From Gracilariopsis chorda (lineage: Eukaryota; Rhodophyta; Florideophyceae; Gracilariales; Gracilariaceae): a DNA stretch of 64,000 bases. The position numbers and the translations under genes are program-made. The notes beneath the pieces are model-generated. The model was not told where the DNA came from. It did no database searches and worked only from the letters and a program-made list of their open reading frames with translations. Below, piece by piece: positions 47,520 through 59,899 of this stretch. Each line of letters opens with the position of its first letter. Position 1 is the first letter of the stretch. The stretch lies in the NCBI GenBank assembly GCA_003194525.1, contig NBIV01000066.1, positions 1 to 64,000 on the forward strand, written 5' to 3'.

Positions 47520-48925
47520 TTATATAAATTGTTTTGAGAAACAGCTTTCGTCATAATGTCCGCTGGTTAAACTTCGCTTCGTATTCAGGACCCCAGACTT
47601 AACAAACTCCCTAAGACGATGGAACTTTAGTGTAATGTGTGTGATCCTTTCAGGAGTCTTAGTAGCATTCACAATAGAATTTTCAGTAGAGCTGTCGGTA
47701 CTAATACGAATCGGATACATGTCATTCGATTCATCTTCAAGAATGGTACCATTTTGAAGCTCCAAAAACAGTCTACGTAACCAAATTAGCTGCGTCCCGC
47801 AATACGAGAGAGAAATATATTCATCTTTTGCAGAAGACAGAGCAATGATTGAATTATTTGTCGTTCATAAAACGGGTCCATCATTCACCTTCAATTGTAT
47901 GCCAGTTGTAAAATTTCTAGTTTAATGATAAATAGCCCAGTCAGCATCACTTAATGCTTTCCTCGGAGCACGAAGTTATGATCGAAAGTAGAGAAGAAGG
48001 TTCTTTGTGCCTTTAAAGTATCTTAAGATGCGTTGTGTCAGTGCAAGGTGCCTCTGACAAGAATTGTGTACCTGTTTTGCCAAGATTGATGCCGCAAACA
48101 TAATATCAGGCCTTGATGCCTCTGCCAAGTACATTAGATGACCAACCAATTTACGGTGTTTTGCGCGAAGCAATGATGGAAGAATTGTTTCACTATGAAC
48201 TCTCGCTGAAACAGTAAAAATTGAGGTTAATCAAGTTTTTGCTGAGTTCGCATCGCAGAGATTGTAATGTCGAAGTAGTTTTTCCACATACCTCTCTTTG
48301 CTTGCACGAATGCCGTTCTTATCCCTTTTTAGTTTCATACCAATGAAAGATTTAGCCTCAACAAGAAGTTTTACTTGAAACTGTTTATTAATTTCGGCCT
48401 TAAAGTCTTCGAAGGGAGACTTTGAAGCGGACAGAGTCAGAATGTCGTCTACAAAGACGACAATAATTATTTTGCCACTTCCCGACATGTAAATTTACAG
48501 CCTACTGTCCGTATTCGACTGCTTAAATCCCACACGAATTACCTCTGTGTGCAAGAGAGATCTCCAAAAATTTCCAGCCTGCTTTGCACCGTAAATGGAT
48601 TTAAACAGTAAGAAAACTTTACCAGGAACATAGGAAGAGCAAGAGGCACTCTGGAGTTGCTCCATTATCAACGGTGCTTCTAGGTCAGCATAAAGGTAAG
48701 CGTTGCTTCTATCCATTTTCTCCAAAATCAGTTTCTGTGCAACTGCCTTGTCAAAAGCTAGTCGGAAGGTTTCGAGCCGAGCCACAGGTGCGTACAGATT
48801 GTCAGAATCGTAATCCAAATATGGTCTTTGCATGTCGCCTCTTACGACACATCGAGCTTTTGGCAGGCTTTCTGGAGAACTTATACATATATATTTCCCG
48901 TTAATAGTCCACAGGAATGGAAGGG
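47520..48925 (-). pseudogene. Ty1/copia reverse transcriptase and RNase H region (fossil)
   Basis: On the minus strand: KARCVVRGD and NLYAPVARLETFRL (fingers/palm), FVDDILTL (catalytic motif, about 48435), LVGHLMYLAEASRPDIMFA (RT-RNase H connection, about 48120) and a C-terminal RNase H stretch with LKFHRLREFVKSG near 47600. Family assignment is secure; the gene is broken. Confidence 0.75.
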
Positions 48926-48930
48926 GTTTC
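48926..48930. repeat. Target-site duplication, left (gtttc)
   Basis: gtttc immediately precedes TGTAGTGC and is repeated at 57853-57857 directly after GCACTACA. Five bases is the usual Ty3 duplication length. Confidence 0.85.
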
Positions 48931-49860
48931 TGTAGTGCAACGCCCTCAGGGAGGGATTCTTGGTACTTGAATGCTTTCCCGATATTATCTGTTGTGTAGT
49001 GTGTATATGAACTACGCCTCACAATGGTGGGTATGGACACGTGGGACACGGTTTTGGGTCAATTGGCGGTTGGCCACAGTAGTGGATGTTGCCACGAAAT
49101 GTGGAGTATTTTAGTTAATATTATTTATTATTTTCACACCCATTTCTGGGAAGCTAGTACTTAGTGCGACGGCGCACTGCCGTCGCACCAGTACACCTTC
49201 CCCAACAAGGGACCCCAGCCTGGGGAATTGGCTCTAGTTGTTACCGCATGGGCGCGTGCTCTACTGCTCCTTGGAAGGAAACGCGGTGAACCACGGGACA
49301 TCTAACCCCCTTGCACATCTAAGGGACCCATCACTGGGAGTCATATTATTCCTATTGCATTGGTGTTTCGCCCTGTATAGGGATATTGTTACCGGCATCG
49401 CCGTTCGCCCCCGTCGCTCTCGCGACTAACTTCGTCCTCTCTTCCTCCTCTTCGCCCTTCCTTCTTCCCCTTTTTAGGGTAGCACCTCCCGCTATCCGCG
49501 GCTCTCGTGTGCACATCCGCTCACACAACCCCCACTTACGTGGAAACCTACCTCTGGCGAGGACGCATTCCCGCTCTCGCGGATACAGATTCTTGTCCTA
49601 AACCCTCTTGCGCTAGTCGCGAAGGGTGGCCTCGGTCTTACAAACCGGCTCCGCCGTGCCACCCCTAGAGGGGCTCTACGCAACTGGGTTCACCTCCACG
49701 GAGGAAAGATCCCGAACGTCTTTCGGTGTTTCTCCCCTTTTGGGCGTTGCACCACAAAGTGGTCTCCCGACCTAGAATCGGTTTTTGTTTTCCCTCTTAC
49801 GAGGTTTATTTTCATTTACCGGAAGTTCCGTGATCGTTTCCCGTCGTAACGGTATTTTCT
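48931..49860 (+). other. 5' repeat and leader of the Ty3 element
   Basis: Starts TGTAGTGC at 48931 and shares its first ~50 bp with 57786 onward. The long leader is rich in tiny hairpins, the strongest being gtgcgacggc-gcact-gccgtcgcac near 49168-49192. I could not place the inner LTR border or a primer-binding site. Confidence 0.6.
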
Positions 49861-49861
49861 C

Positions 49862-52040
49862 ATGTCGAGAAATCCCTCCGATGCGGAGCCAGTGGTTACG
49901 CGTAGTCGCTCCCGCGACAACGCGGACACTTCCGAGGTTCGGTTCGTACCCTGTATCCCTATACGGACAAGTTCCAGCCGTGCCGGCGCCGCTTCATTGC
50001 GGAATGATACCCCCGACCGGGAACCCCGGAACCCCTTTTTGCCCTCGTTATCACCACCGCAGGGGAATGCAGCATCGACTCCGGCTGTTGCCGCAGTGCC
50101 CCAGGCACCCCAGCCTGCTCCCGCTGTCGCGGCTTCAAGCCCCCGTGAAATGGGCAATAACATCCCCCAGGGGACGTCTCTGGAATCCCAGGTCCGCGCT
50201 CTGTGGACCGCCCATGACACCCTTGTAGGGGAACTAAAATCCCTCCAAGAGGTGGTCTTGGTAGCCCCTGTAAAGGAGGTCGCCGAGGAACTCCGTATTT
50301 TACGGTCTGACGTCAACTCCGTGTTGGAGAGTTTGGGACAACCCGCCACCTTCATCGAAGGAGTTGAAGCCCGATCTGATCGGATTGGTGCCCGCCTGGA
50401 GACGCTGGAGCAGTTCGTCCTCATGGACAAACCATCCCCGGATGATCCGGTAAACGAGGCATCGCACAACGACCAGCTTGCTGGGAAGAAGAAACGCAGT
50501 CATCGACGGAAACACCACCGAAAATATTCATACTCCGATTCTTCGACATCGTCGGACTCATCCCGAAACCATTCGGTTAGCTCGAGCTCCTCGGACTCCG
50601 GCTCGGAGGACGATAAGCGAGGCTACTCCTCCCGCTCGAAGCGGTCATCGGCCACTGAAGGTGTGGTTCGAACCCGCCAGAAGAGGAGAAGACACCCCGG
50701 TCTCCGGGAATTGAAACCGACAAACCCGGATTACCGGAAGCTTTTATCATACCGGTACTACCGGCTCGAAGACTCGTCACTTGGACGTACGCCCCGTGGT
50801 ACGGGAAAGGTGCGAGAATGCATTAAGCGAATGCAGCTCTCGCTCCGCAACCAGTATTTTACTGGAGAGGACCCAGTCCTAGTACTGGATTTCCTATCCC
50901 GCTTTGTAGCGGAGGCCGATATCCTCGGTATGAATGAGAGACAAGCCTATTTGGCTTTACCGTATTTCTTACGGGGAGTGGCGGAGGACCAATACAACTA
51001 TGTCAGAGGATCTTCTCGTGCCTCCGAGGGAGGAGTTACTTGCTGGCCGGAGGCTGTGCAGTATCTTTTGCGCTCCTACGCCACAAACACCGCTATTCAG
51101 CAGGCTATCCTCGCTTTGCGAGATACACGCCAGCGTGCTGGAGAGACCGAGACCGATTACTCGGTGCGCCTTAACAAGGCTTTCCACAGATGTGGTAACG
51201 TATACCCCGCTGGGGAGCGCAGTACCATGTTCATCGATGGTCTTGACCCGGCAATCCGGAGTTTAGTTACCCGTTATCGGGATGGAAAGCCGAGGATCAC
51301 CTATCTCGAGCTGGTCCAACACGCCCGAGCGGAAGGGGATGCAATTCGTGCAAGAACTCCGAACAATCGGTCTAAATCCGCCAAGGCATTGTTGCTAGAA
51401 AGCGAAGCTTCCTCACTCCCGCTCACTGCGGATGGGAACCCTGGACAGGGAGTTGATACCGTGCATTTAATGCAGGAGGATGGTGTGTCGATACCCACCA
51501 GTGATTTACCGTCAACGACGGAGATGACCCGTGATACGGGAACGGAAGACCCCGTTTTGTACGGTGGTAACAGTCGGGTTCAACCCCAACGACTCCCGTT
51601 TTCAAAAGGTCAATCCCGTTATCAACGGCCTGGATGGACTGACACCCGCCCTGCGGTTTGCTTCTCCGATACTCGGAATAATAATCCGCGTGTCGCGGTA
51701 TTGGCTCTCATTTGCCACCTGTGCTATGCCCATGGCCATACCTCCCCTCATTGTATTTGTTCACTGAAGGATATGGCCAAGGTGGTGGCAAAATTATGAG
51801 GCCCTTACTCCAGAGGAGAAACGTTCCGTCCCGACGGCTTCCTACCTCCGTGCTAAAACGGACTTTTCCCATGCCCTACCACAGACCCCGCGTGCGCGGC
51901 AAGCTTCATACACCCCGATTCGGGAGACCACGCAACCATCCGTTGCAACCCCCGCTTATGCGGATAGAAACCCCCGTCAACGGGATGAAGCACTCGTTGT
52001 CGAGGAAACCAACCCACCGCCGAAGGCGGAAAACTAACTG
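49862..52040 (+). pseudogene. Ty3 gag region (fossil)
   Basis: Ordered parts: an arginine/serine-rich N-terminus; a serine-rich basic stretch (HRRKHHRKYSYSDSSTSSD); a capsid-like region in the middle (PVLVLDFLSRFVAEADILGMNERQ, residues ~340-480); and a CCHC zinc knuckle (CHLCYAHGHTSPHC, about 51711-51752). This is the expected gag layout of a Ty3 element. Confidence 0.75.
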
Positions 52041-52054
52041 AGGGAGTCTCCCCT

Positions 52055-53047
52055 TTGGGAGAGGCGTCCTCAAGAACGAGGCTGTTGGCGCCCGAGGCGT
52101 CCTCGCCTCGCTCCTCGGTGAAAGTCCTCTCGAGGAAAGACACCGCTGACGCGGACTCTGCGCACCTCGGTGTGTTGCGTCGCCCGTGGATACGGAGTAA
52201 AAATCCCCGGATTCCCGGTAGAGTCTTGGTCTTGGCCAAGCGCAATTACAAGGTCTATGCCGACCTTGGCCTTGATCCCCAGTTTATGGTGAGGTTTCTC
52301 ACCGTCCTGGATACAGGTGCAGGCCCCAACTTTGTTGTGGAATCATTGTTACCCCCGCGTGTGCGGTCTCGTATCCGCTCTGACGCGGTCCCTGACATTT
52401 CGGATGCGAACAACAATCCGTTACAAACGGTGGGCACAGTGGACCTCGTCGTGAGACTTGGTACCTCTGTGGTGAAGTTGGACTTCATCGTTTGCCGTTC
52501 ATTGGCAGCACCAGTCAGACTGGGATGTGATTACTGCGACAGATTTGTCGATGCAATCAGGCCCCGCCTCAGGCGTGTAGAACTGGACGACGGATCGTCG
52601 GTTCCCATTGTTCGCCACCCGCTAAAGCGGTCCTCTCGGAAACAAGTTCCGCTCCCTGCTGCGCAGGAACCACCGCCCGCGTCCCGCGAGTCCACCCAGC
52701 CCCGCGTCGCTGCCTCGGTTTCTATACCACCTGAGTCCCAAGTCTGGGTGCAGGTAAATTCCCGTCAACACGTTTTTCAGGTTATACAACCCCTCGCCTC
52801 GTTGTACGAGAAATCCCAGCTGGCGCTGGCTAATGGAATTGTCTCCATTTCCCCGGATGTTCCTTTCCTGATATTGGTTGCCAACCTGGGCAAACACCCC
52901 CAGTATCTGGTAAAAAACCAAGTAATAGGGAGTGTAATCCCCCATCCTATGGGAATGCTGCCAACGAAGATGACAGCCACCGATGTACTCGGAGCTACCA
53001 CCTCTTCTGAGGAGTTCGACCCGCCGTCCGAAGAGGTCAAGTTTTAG
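52055..53047 (+). pseudogene. Ty3 aspartic protease region (fossil)
   Basis: A retropepsin signature (FLTVLDTGAGPNFV) lies at about 52295-52335, followed by LGCDYCDRFVDAI. These features mark the pepsin-like protease between gag and reverse transcriptase. Confidence 0.75.
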
Positions 53048-53200
53048 GAAGGGGAGGGAACCGCTACTTCAGCGTCGAACACACCGAGTAACTCGGAATT
53101 ACGAACCAAACCTGTTCCACAGGACAATGCTCCATCAAGCAACGACCGCATTGATCCGGAAAAGGCACTTGAAGCGCTGGACTTCAGTCATGGGCCAGAG

Positions 53201-56197
53201 TTGCACCGCGACAAACTCCGTACCATGTTACGGGAATTCACCACAATGTGGGATGGCTCGCTTGGCGAGATTAACGCAACGGAACACCGGATCGATTTAA
53301 TCCCCGGTGCGCGACCGGTTGCACAACCCCCTTACAGGGCAGGTCCGAAAGCTCGGGAAGAGGAGCATTCCAAAGTGGACAAGATGCTCCGCACAGGTGT
53401 GATTGAGCCCGCTCAATCACCCTGGGCATCCCCAGTTGTACTGGCTTTGAAGGCCGACGGAACCTGGAGGTTCTGTGTTGACTACCGCCGGCTCAATGCC
53501 GTGAATGTTAGGGACACGTACCCTATCCCTCGTATGGACGAGTGTATTGTCTCCCTCGGAGACGCCACCGTTTTCACGGCTGTCGATGCCAATTGGGGAT
53601 ATTGGCAAGTGCCTGTCAGACAGGAGGATCACGACAAAACCGCATTCAACTTCCACGCAGGAACTTACCGCTTCAAACGGATGCCATTTGGGTTAACCAA
53701 CGCCCCCGCTACCTTTCAGCGTGCAGTAGATATTCTACTCAACTGCTTTCAGTGGCGGAGTTGTCTGGTGTACCTTGATGATATTATCATCTTCTCCAAC
53801 TCGTTGGACGACCATCTCACTCACGTCCCAGACGTGCTGACCGTACTCCGCGATGCGGGAATTACCCTCAAGTTGAGGAAATGCGAGTTTTTCACAGATA
53901 CTGTGAAGTATCTGGGTCACGTTATCCGTCCTGGACAGTTAGCGATCGACAAGGCTCGAGTCAAATCCCTCGTTGAGGCGAAAGAGCCCCGTACTCAAAC
54001 GGAACTGCGCTCCTTTTTGGGGCTGGTCAACGTCTATCGACAGTTTATCTCGAACTTTTCTGATACCGCGGCGCCCCTAAACGCGTTGTTGCGAAAGGGG
54101 AACCCCCCAAAACTGGGAACATTTACGCCCGAGCAATCGGAAGCCTTTAACTCCTTGAAGGAGGCTGTCACATCAGCACCAATCCTACATCTCCCAAAAC
54201 TTGGGTTGCCATACTCCGTAGATACGGACTCGAGCGACTACCAAGTCGGGTGTGCTCTTTTTCAAACCACCCCCGAGGGGGAACGACACCCAATTGGTTA
54301 TTGGTCGCGCTCGCTCAATGTTCATGAGCGGAACTACTCCGTATCGGAGAAAGAGTGCCTCGCCGTCGTATGGGCGATGACCACTCTGCGCCCCTACCTT
54401 ATGGGAGTTCACTTCATCGTGTACACGGATCATTCCTCATTGAGGTGGTTAATGAATATCTCCGACCCGTCGGGACGCCTCATGCGCTGGAGACTCCGCC
54501 TCGCAGAATATGACTTTCAATTCATTTATAAAAAGGGCGCGCAGAACACCCAAGCCGACGCCCTGTCGCGTTTACCCACAAGTGGGGAAGCACTACCAAC
54601 GGAGGATGATGAATTCCCATGTTTCATGGCCATAGACCCGGATGATCCGGAATGTGCCGTCGAGGCTGGGCCAGAAAACTGGGACGAGGATGCTGACTTT
54701 GACGAACTACTCGCATCGCGAGATGAATCTGAGAATCTTTTACCGGGAAACTTTGTACCGGTATCACCGGAAGAAATGATCCGAGAACAATTCGGCGACC
54801 CATTCTGTACGAGGGTTCGTGCCCGTAGCAACGGTGGTGAAGATCTCCATTTCGGGGTAAACGACAAAGGCTACCTCGTAAGGAAGGTCGAAGCCCGCCC
54901 ACAGATTGTGGTACCTCATTCCCTGCAGTCGCGGGTGTTACATCTATCCCACTACGCCCCCATTGGAGGTCACCCAGGTGGGAGGAAACTCTACCTAACC
55001 CTGCGAAGGGATTTCTATTGGCCCTCCATGGCAGTGGATTGCTACGCAACCGTGCGGTTTTGTAGCGAATGCGCGAAGAATCGTGTCAAGCTCCGCAAAA
55101 ATGCGAAGAAGATGAAACTATTCCCCACAAGGGCGCCACTCGAGTTTATCGCGATCGATATTCTCGGACCATTACTCACCACGAAACGTGGAAACAAGTT
55201 TCTACTTGTCAATACCGACCGCTTTTCTAAGCTGGTACGGACTGTCCCTCTTCGGAGGATAACCGCTCTCACGGTGCTCCAGGCTCTGGTGACGCACTGG
55301 ATTTTCGTCTACGGTCCCCCTGTGGAGGTGCTCTCCGATAACGGGAAACAGTTCGCGAGCAAGTTCTTCCAGGATGTTTGTCGCATCCTGGATGTCAAGA
55401 ACTTGTTCACGACTACCTACCACCCCTAATGTAATGGGCAAGTTGAACGGTTTAACCGGACGTTACTCGCGGCGTTACGTTCCTACGTCGCAGACCACCC
55501 AAAGAACTGGGACATGTACGCTGATGCGTTAACCTACGCGTAAAACACGCAGGTACACCGGACTACCGGAGTTTCCCCATTCAAGTTGGTTCTATCTAGA
55601 ACACCCCCACCTGTGGCGCTGGAACCCCAAGCTACCTTGGACAATTTCCCCTCAGTGGGTATCTACCGGCAGCAATGGAAGCAATGGCTTTCCAAGCTGG
55701 TCCCCGCTGCGCGGAAGTCTATGGCACGGGCCCAAGCCGCTTACCAGCGTGATTTTGATGCTCGCTTGCGAGGGAAACCGTCCCCGATTCGAGCGAATAA
55801 CTACGTCTTCATCAGGAAGGAGTACTACAACCCGGAACGGCAGAAGCGCCATAAACTCTTGCCTTTGGCGGATGGACCATTCAAGGTCATCTCTGTGAAC
55901 ACCGACACTGTCGTGGTAGAGATGGGCGACACGCACGAACGGAATTCCCGTGATCGTGTTGTCCTTGCCCCTCCTCCCTCGTCAGAGGTAGTCCTGGATC
56001 CAGGCAACCCCGTTTCTACGGACTCTGCAACACCGGAATCATCCGGGAGTACTAGGCCTACGGTACTACCACACCCGAGCCGGGGACTCTCAGACCTACC
56101 GACCCTGTCGGACTCAATGGCTCAGCCGGGTAGTTCGGGCCTCTCAGCGCCCGCCCCTACCACGCCCGCCCCACTGGCCCGAATTTATACCCGCTAG
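53201..56197 (+). pseudogene. Ty3 reverse transcriptase, RNase H and integrase region (fossil)
   Basis: RT: SPWASPVVLALKADGTWRFC, FGLTNAPATFQ and the catalytic YLDDIIIFS near 53770. RNase H: VDTDSSDYQVG, NYSVSEKECLAVVWA and YTDHSSLRWL. Integrase: an HHCC zinc finger (HYAPIGGHPGG...CSEC, about 54950-55070), then core segments FIAIDILGPL and VEVLSDNGKQF. A basic C-terminal integrase region follows (FIRKEYYNPERQKRHKL, about 55810). The RT-RH-IN order defines the Ty3 group. Confidence 0.82.
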
Positions 56198-57229
56198 GAA
56201 GGGAATGTTATCCCTTATCCCGCCGCTCCGTCTAAGGAGGGGGAGGAGAACACTCGTTTTCGAGGAACGATATCGCCGTCGCAACGGGAAACAGGGAACA
56301 TACGGAACACTGACTGTGGAGCACGGAGTATGTCACACGACACTAATCCCCAGTTCTCCGGCAGTGCTGCGCAACAACAACCAGACGCACAGGCCCCGCA
56401 AAAGCGGCAATTATACCGTGCTACACGAGAGGTTGAAGCTCAACTACCGCACACCCCTGTCAGGGAAGGATCCCCGATACGGGAGTATGGTGACGATCGC
56501 CCCCAATCCCCTGAGCAGAGCGACGCATCGAAGCAGCCATTGGCGGAAGCCCCCGCTCAGGGGAATAATTTGCGCCAAATTCTGCAATGCTGCGGCGAAG
56601 AATCGAGGATCTCGGGAAAAACGCGCGCCATAGCACGCTCGAAACTGGTCGTACCGGACGCTGCCCCCCCTCATGGAGACGGTGCACCGCACTTAGTGGC
56701 AAGGCCCCTGAAAAGGGTGTCATGGGCAACTGCCCGGCACCCCCCTAAGGGTAATTTTAACCACGATGCCGGTGTACCGGAGTTAGCCTTAGGCAACCCC
56801 CCAGTAGCCGGGGGGACCACGGCACAGCCAGAACGTATGGCGGAGAACGCTCGTTACCACCCAGGGGAGGCGGAACGCTTACTAATCACCGTGTCGCACG
56901 GGACTCCGCAGGGGATGTCGCAAACGCCGTTCCCGCATACGCAGCAAAGACCCCGCAAGCTTGTGGCTCGCGAAGAAGACCGCACCCGCGGAGTTCAATT
57001 CCCCCGCCTACTGGTGGTTCGCCCGGCCTACCGTGATGACGGGAACAACGACGCCCCTCTCTGGAATAACTTGGCGGTGAAAACCATGACGCCAAACACC
57101 CTCTTGAGGGATATTCTCCCGCATGAACAGCGGCCGCTACCACAGCGCACGGCAACGCCGGAGTTATCGCCGAACACCCTGCTAAAGGAAATTATACAGC
57201 ACCGCGGGCAACCCTCACAAGGGAGTACA

Positions 57230-57420
57230 ACCACCATTCGGCACGCCCGGCAGGTCTACGAACGAGAGGTCGTAGTAGACCGACTTGTCGGACAAACCTG
57301 GGACCAGGATGGTATTCTACAATACCGCGTCCACTGGTAAGGGTATGACCCCAGTGGGGATACGAGGGAGCCAATCGAACACCTCCCACGGTCACAGGTC
57401 GTGCGATACTACCGTCGAAC
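57230..57420 (+). other. Chromodomain remnant at the 3' end of the Ty3 element
   Basis: The stretch VVDRLVGQTWDQDGILQYRV with the following residues (HW, GYDPSG, REPIEHLP) has the aromatic and acidic pattern of a chromodomain, which in chromoviruses guides integration towards particular chromatin. It lies about 1.1 kb beyond the integrase core region, after a proline- and arginine-rich stretch of unknown role (about 56330-57230). Confidence 0.6.
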
Positions 57421-57785
57421 GGGAACTGCAGCCCCAGCTACGCTGGTAAATGCCCAAGTCGGGTAACGTTGCCGCCCGAGCGGAGGGCAATAGGAAAGGA
57501 TAACAAGACAAGGTCCGTCAAAGACGGGGAACTCAAACGAGAATCACCTTTCTAAACGGGAAAGTTTATTCAAGGGAGCAGCTAGCTCCCCACAACACTA
57601 TACTACACTGCTGGCTATGCCAGGAAAGAAGAATTAGAAAACAACGGCTGCGATCTCAGGGGCTAGTGACTCTGATGCAGAGGAATTTACCGGAGAACCG
57701 GAGACGGCGCACGCGCTTTTATCACCCATTTTCGTCTGGGAACTCTCCGCGTCCGCAGTCGTTTTCCCGTCTTAGGGGGGGATAT

Positions 57786-57852
57786 GTAGTGCGACGCCCT
57801 CAGGGAGGGATTCTTGGTACTTGAATGCTTTCCCTGAGGGCGTTGCACTACA
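57786..57852 (+). repeat. Short 3' terminal repeat of the Ty3 element
   Basis: 67 bp from TGTAGTGC to GCACTACA. The first ~50 bp repeat the element's 5' start. The last 22 bp are the exact reverse complement of the first 22 bp of the element. The purine tract just upstream fits a 3' LTR start. Confidence 0.75.
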
Positions 57853-57857
57853 GTTTC
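57853..57857. repeat. Target-site duplication, right (gtttc)
   Basis: Second copy of the 5-bp duplication, followed by copia sequence. Confidence 0.85.
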
Positions 57858-58359
57858 ATTCCTGCCTTCCTCTCAATAAGTCTCCAAGTTATTCTTTCAA
57901 CGAGGGCATCGTATTCCCTGTTGATTGCTCCTGCCCATTCGGGAATATATCTTGCTTTCTCGAAGCTGTTCGGTACCTTAAATGAGTCGTTTCCATCTTT
58001 CGAGCGAGAGTGTGCAACAAAGCAGTGCAGAAGAGCGGCGTCATGGTACTCCTCTTCTTCTTCATCGAGTCGCTGCTTAGCTTCTGTCCAGCCCAGGGAC
58101 GAGAATTCAAGTAGCGTGTTGATGGATGGTAGTTAATCCTTTGATACCTTGAAATGTTTTTGCCTGACCATGATCACCTTCTCGATGGAAGGAATGTAAA
58201 CTCCGTATAGCGTTTGAGTGCTTTTCATTCCAGCTAAGTGTCCCTTCAAAGCTCGGTGTAGTAACTTTTTGTTCGGTGCAGTATCATAACTATAGATATA
58301 CGCATGACATTCTTGTCCAAATTTAAGTAGAGTGGAGAACTCGGGCTTTTTACCAAAAC

Positions 58360-59420
58360 CATTCCGTTTAAGGGACCTTCATGCCGATTCTGGAGTTTGA
58401 TAGGCGGTTCCGTATGCAATTTGCATGGGATATGGCTTCTCCCCAAACATGTACAGGTAGTTTGGATGCGTAGAGAAATGTTCGAGGCGTCTTCCACAAA
58501 CCCTGGATGATTTTCTCAGCAGCGCCGTTCGGCTCGTGTGCATAAGGTGGTGTGTATTCAAGGATTATTCCGTTGTCCAATGCATAAATGACGAACTCGT
58601 TCGCTTTATTCTCACCCGCTCCGTCAAGGCGAACGTGTTATAGGCGGTTCCTTGGTTGTTCATATTCAGCGAGAGCCGTGTACCACTTAATGGAGACGAA
58701 GAACGGTGGTTTAGTCTATAGGCAGTAAAGCGACGATGCGCTTGTGGCTTCATCAACGAGTACCTGCATCTAATTTGCTCCTCGTAATGACGGTGGGGTG
58801 ATGGGACCAGTTAGGTATGTATGCGTGAGCTCCAGTGGGGAAGTCACTAAGGATAAGGATCGTTGTAGTGGAGCTCGTCTCGATCCCGCTTCTAAGCATG
58901 ATGTGCAATGGATGTTTTGAACATCGGATTGCAACAGATCGGGTACGCGGTTGGACTGGTGGAGGGTGGAGAGTAGTCGGTCTTTTCCAGGATGTCTTAG
59001 TTTTTCGTGCCAGTCTTTTGATGTATCTCCTGGTTCTGTAAAATTGGCCTGGGCACGAGGCGGAGGGATTGGGGTTGGTAGTGGATAAAGTCCGTTCTTT
59101 GCTGTGCATTGATGAAGCAGTGCTTGGTTTCGAGAATCCTTTATGATAAACCCGGTAAAGGTATTATCACTACTGAATGTAACAGTAGCATAATCTGCAA
59201 GTAATGGTAGAGAGACTAGATTAGAATCACATGAGGGAGTGTGTTTTGCAGATAAGAGATTCCGTCTCCCAAAGGCTACATGATCGTTCCTGTACCTCAT
59301 GTCTCAGAATCTCTGTCGCATGTAACCACTGATTGATTGTCCATGGCTTTGTAATACCAGAAGAGGGCTCTATAGTTAACGAAAACATGACTGGCGCCCC
59401 AGTCCGGCCATGCAACTGCC
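58360..59420 (-). pseudogene. Ty1/copia protease-integrase region (fossil)
   Basis: A protease-like patch near 59390 is followed by an integrase zinc-binding region (WHEKLRHPG..., CTSC, about 58890-59020) and a core remnant with the typical TPPYAHEPNGAAEK signature near 58530. Order and orientation fit copia, in which integrase precedes reverse transcriptase. Confidence 0.7.
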
Positions 59421-59899
59421 TCATGTTCGTGAACAGATAGTTTTCCCTGTGTTATAGCAACCAAACCACGAAGTTCGGTGTTCTATCTAGTGGGGTTGGG
59501 CTTGCTGGAATTTCTTCCATTGGAGTGCCATTTCTTCGATCTGAAGCTGCTATTACGCATTCGGTTTGATCGTTTCATGTAATCCTCGTTTGGTTTGGAT
59601 TGTGTCCTCCAGTGACACTCGGATTGAATATGGCCTAATCGTCTACAATGCCAGCATCGGACCGTTGTGAAGCTCTTACGCGGATTTAGGATTGCATTTT
59701 TGGATTTCTGCGCGGCGATATGGGGATATTGGGCACCCCTTTGTATACCAGCGGTTTTGACGGTACTAGTGGAATCACGGTGGTTGCAGCGATCCATCTC
59801 AGATCTTATCAACGAGACAACGTGGTCGTGTTTCATGCGATTGGCATCTGCGAGTAATGTGGTCGCCGTTAATGAGTCTGGTAAGGTTCTTAATAAACA

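Larger units (their letters stand above)
48931..57852 (+). mobile_element. Ty3 (chromovirus-type) retrotransposon nested in the copia element, nearly whole
   Basis: 8922 bp with gag, protease, reverse transcriptase, RNase H, integrase and a distal chromodomain in Ty3 order. Both flanks are copia sequence, and the 5-bp gtttc is duplicated at 48926-48930 and 57853-57857, which fixes the ends. A purine tract (taggggggga) at about 57775 precedes the 3' repeat. About 50 bp at each end form a direct repeat (one difference seen), and the outermost 22 bases form an inverted repeat. It looks nearly whole, with a handful of breaks. GC content and local base patterns differ sharply from the surrounding DNA. 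Confidence 0.88.

Noticed and set aside
50660-50680. tRNA-like B box (ggttcgaacccgcc) in the Ty3 gag region
   Set aside because: No A box or cloverleaf can be formed around it; it lies inside gag.
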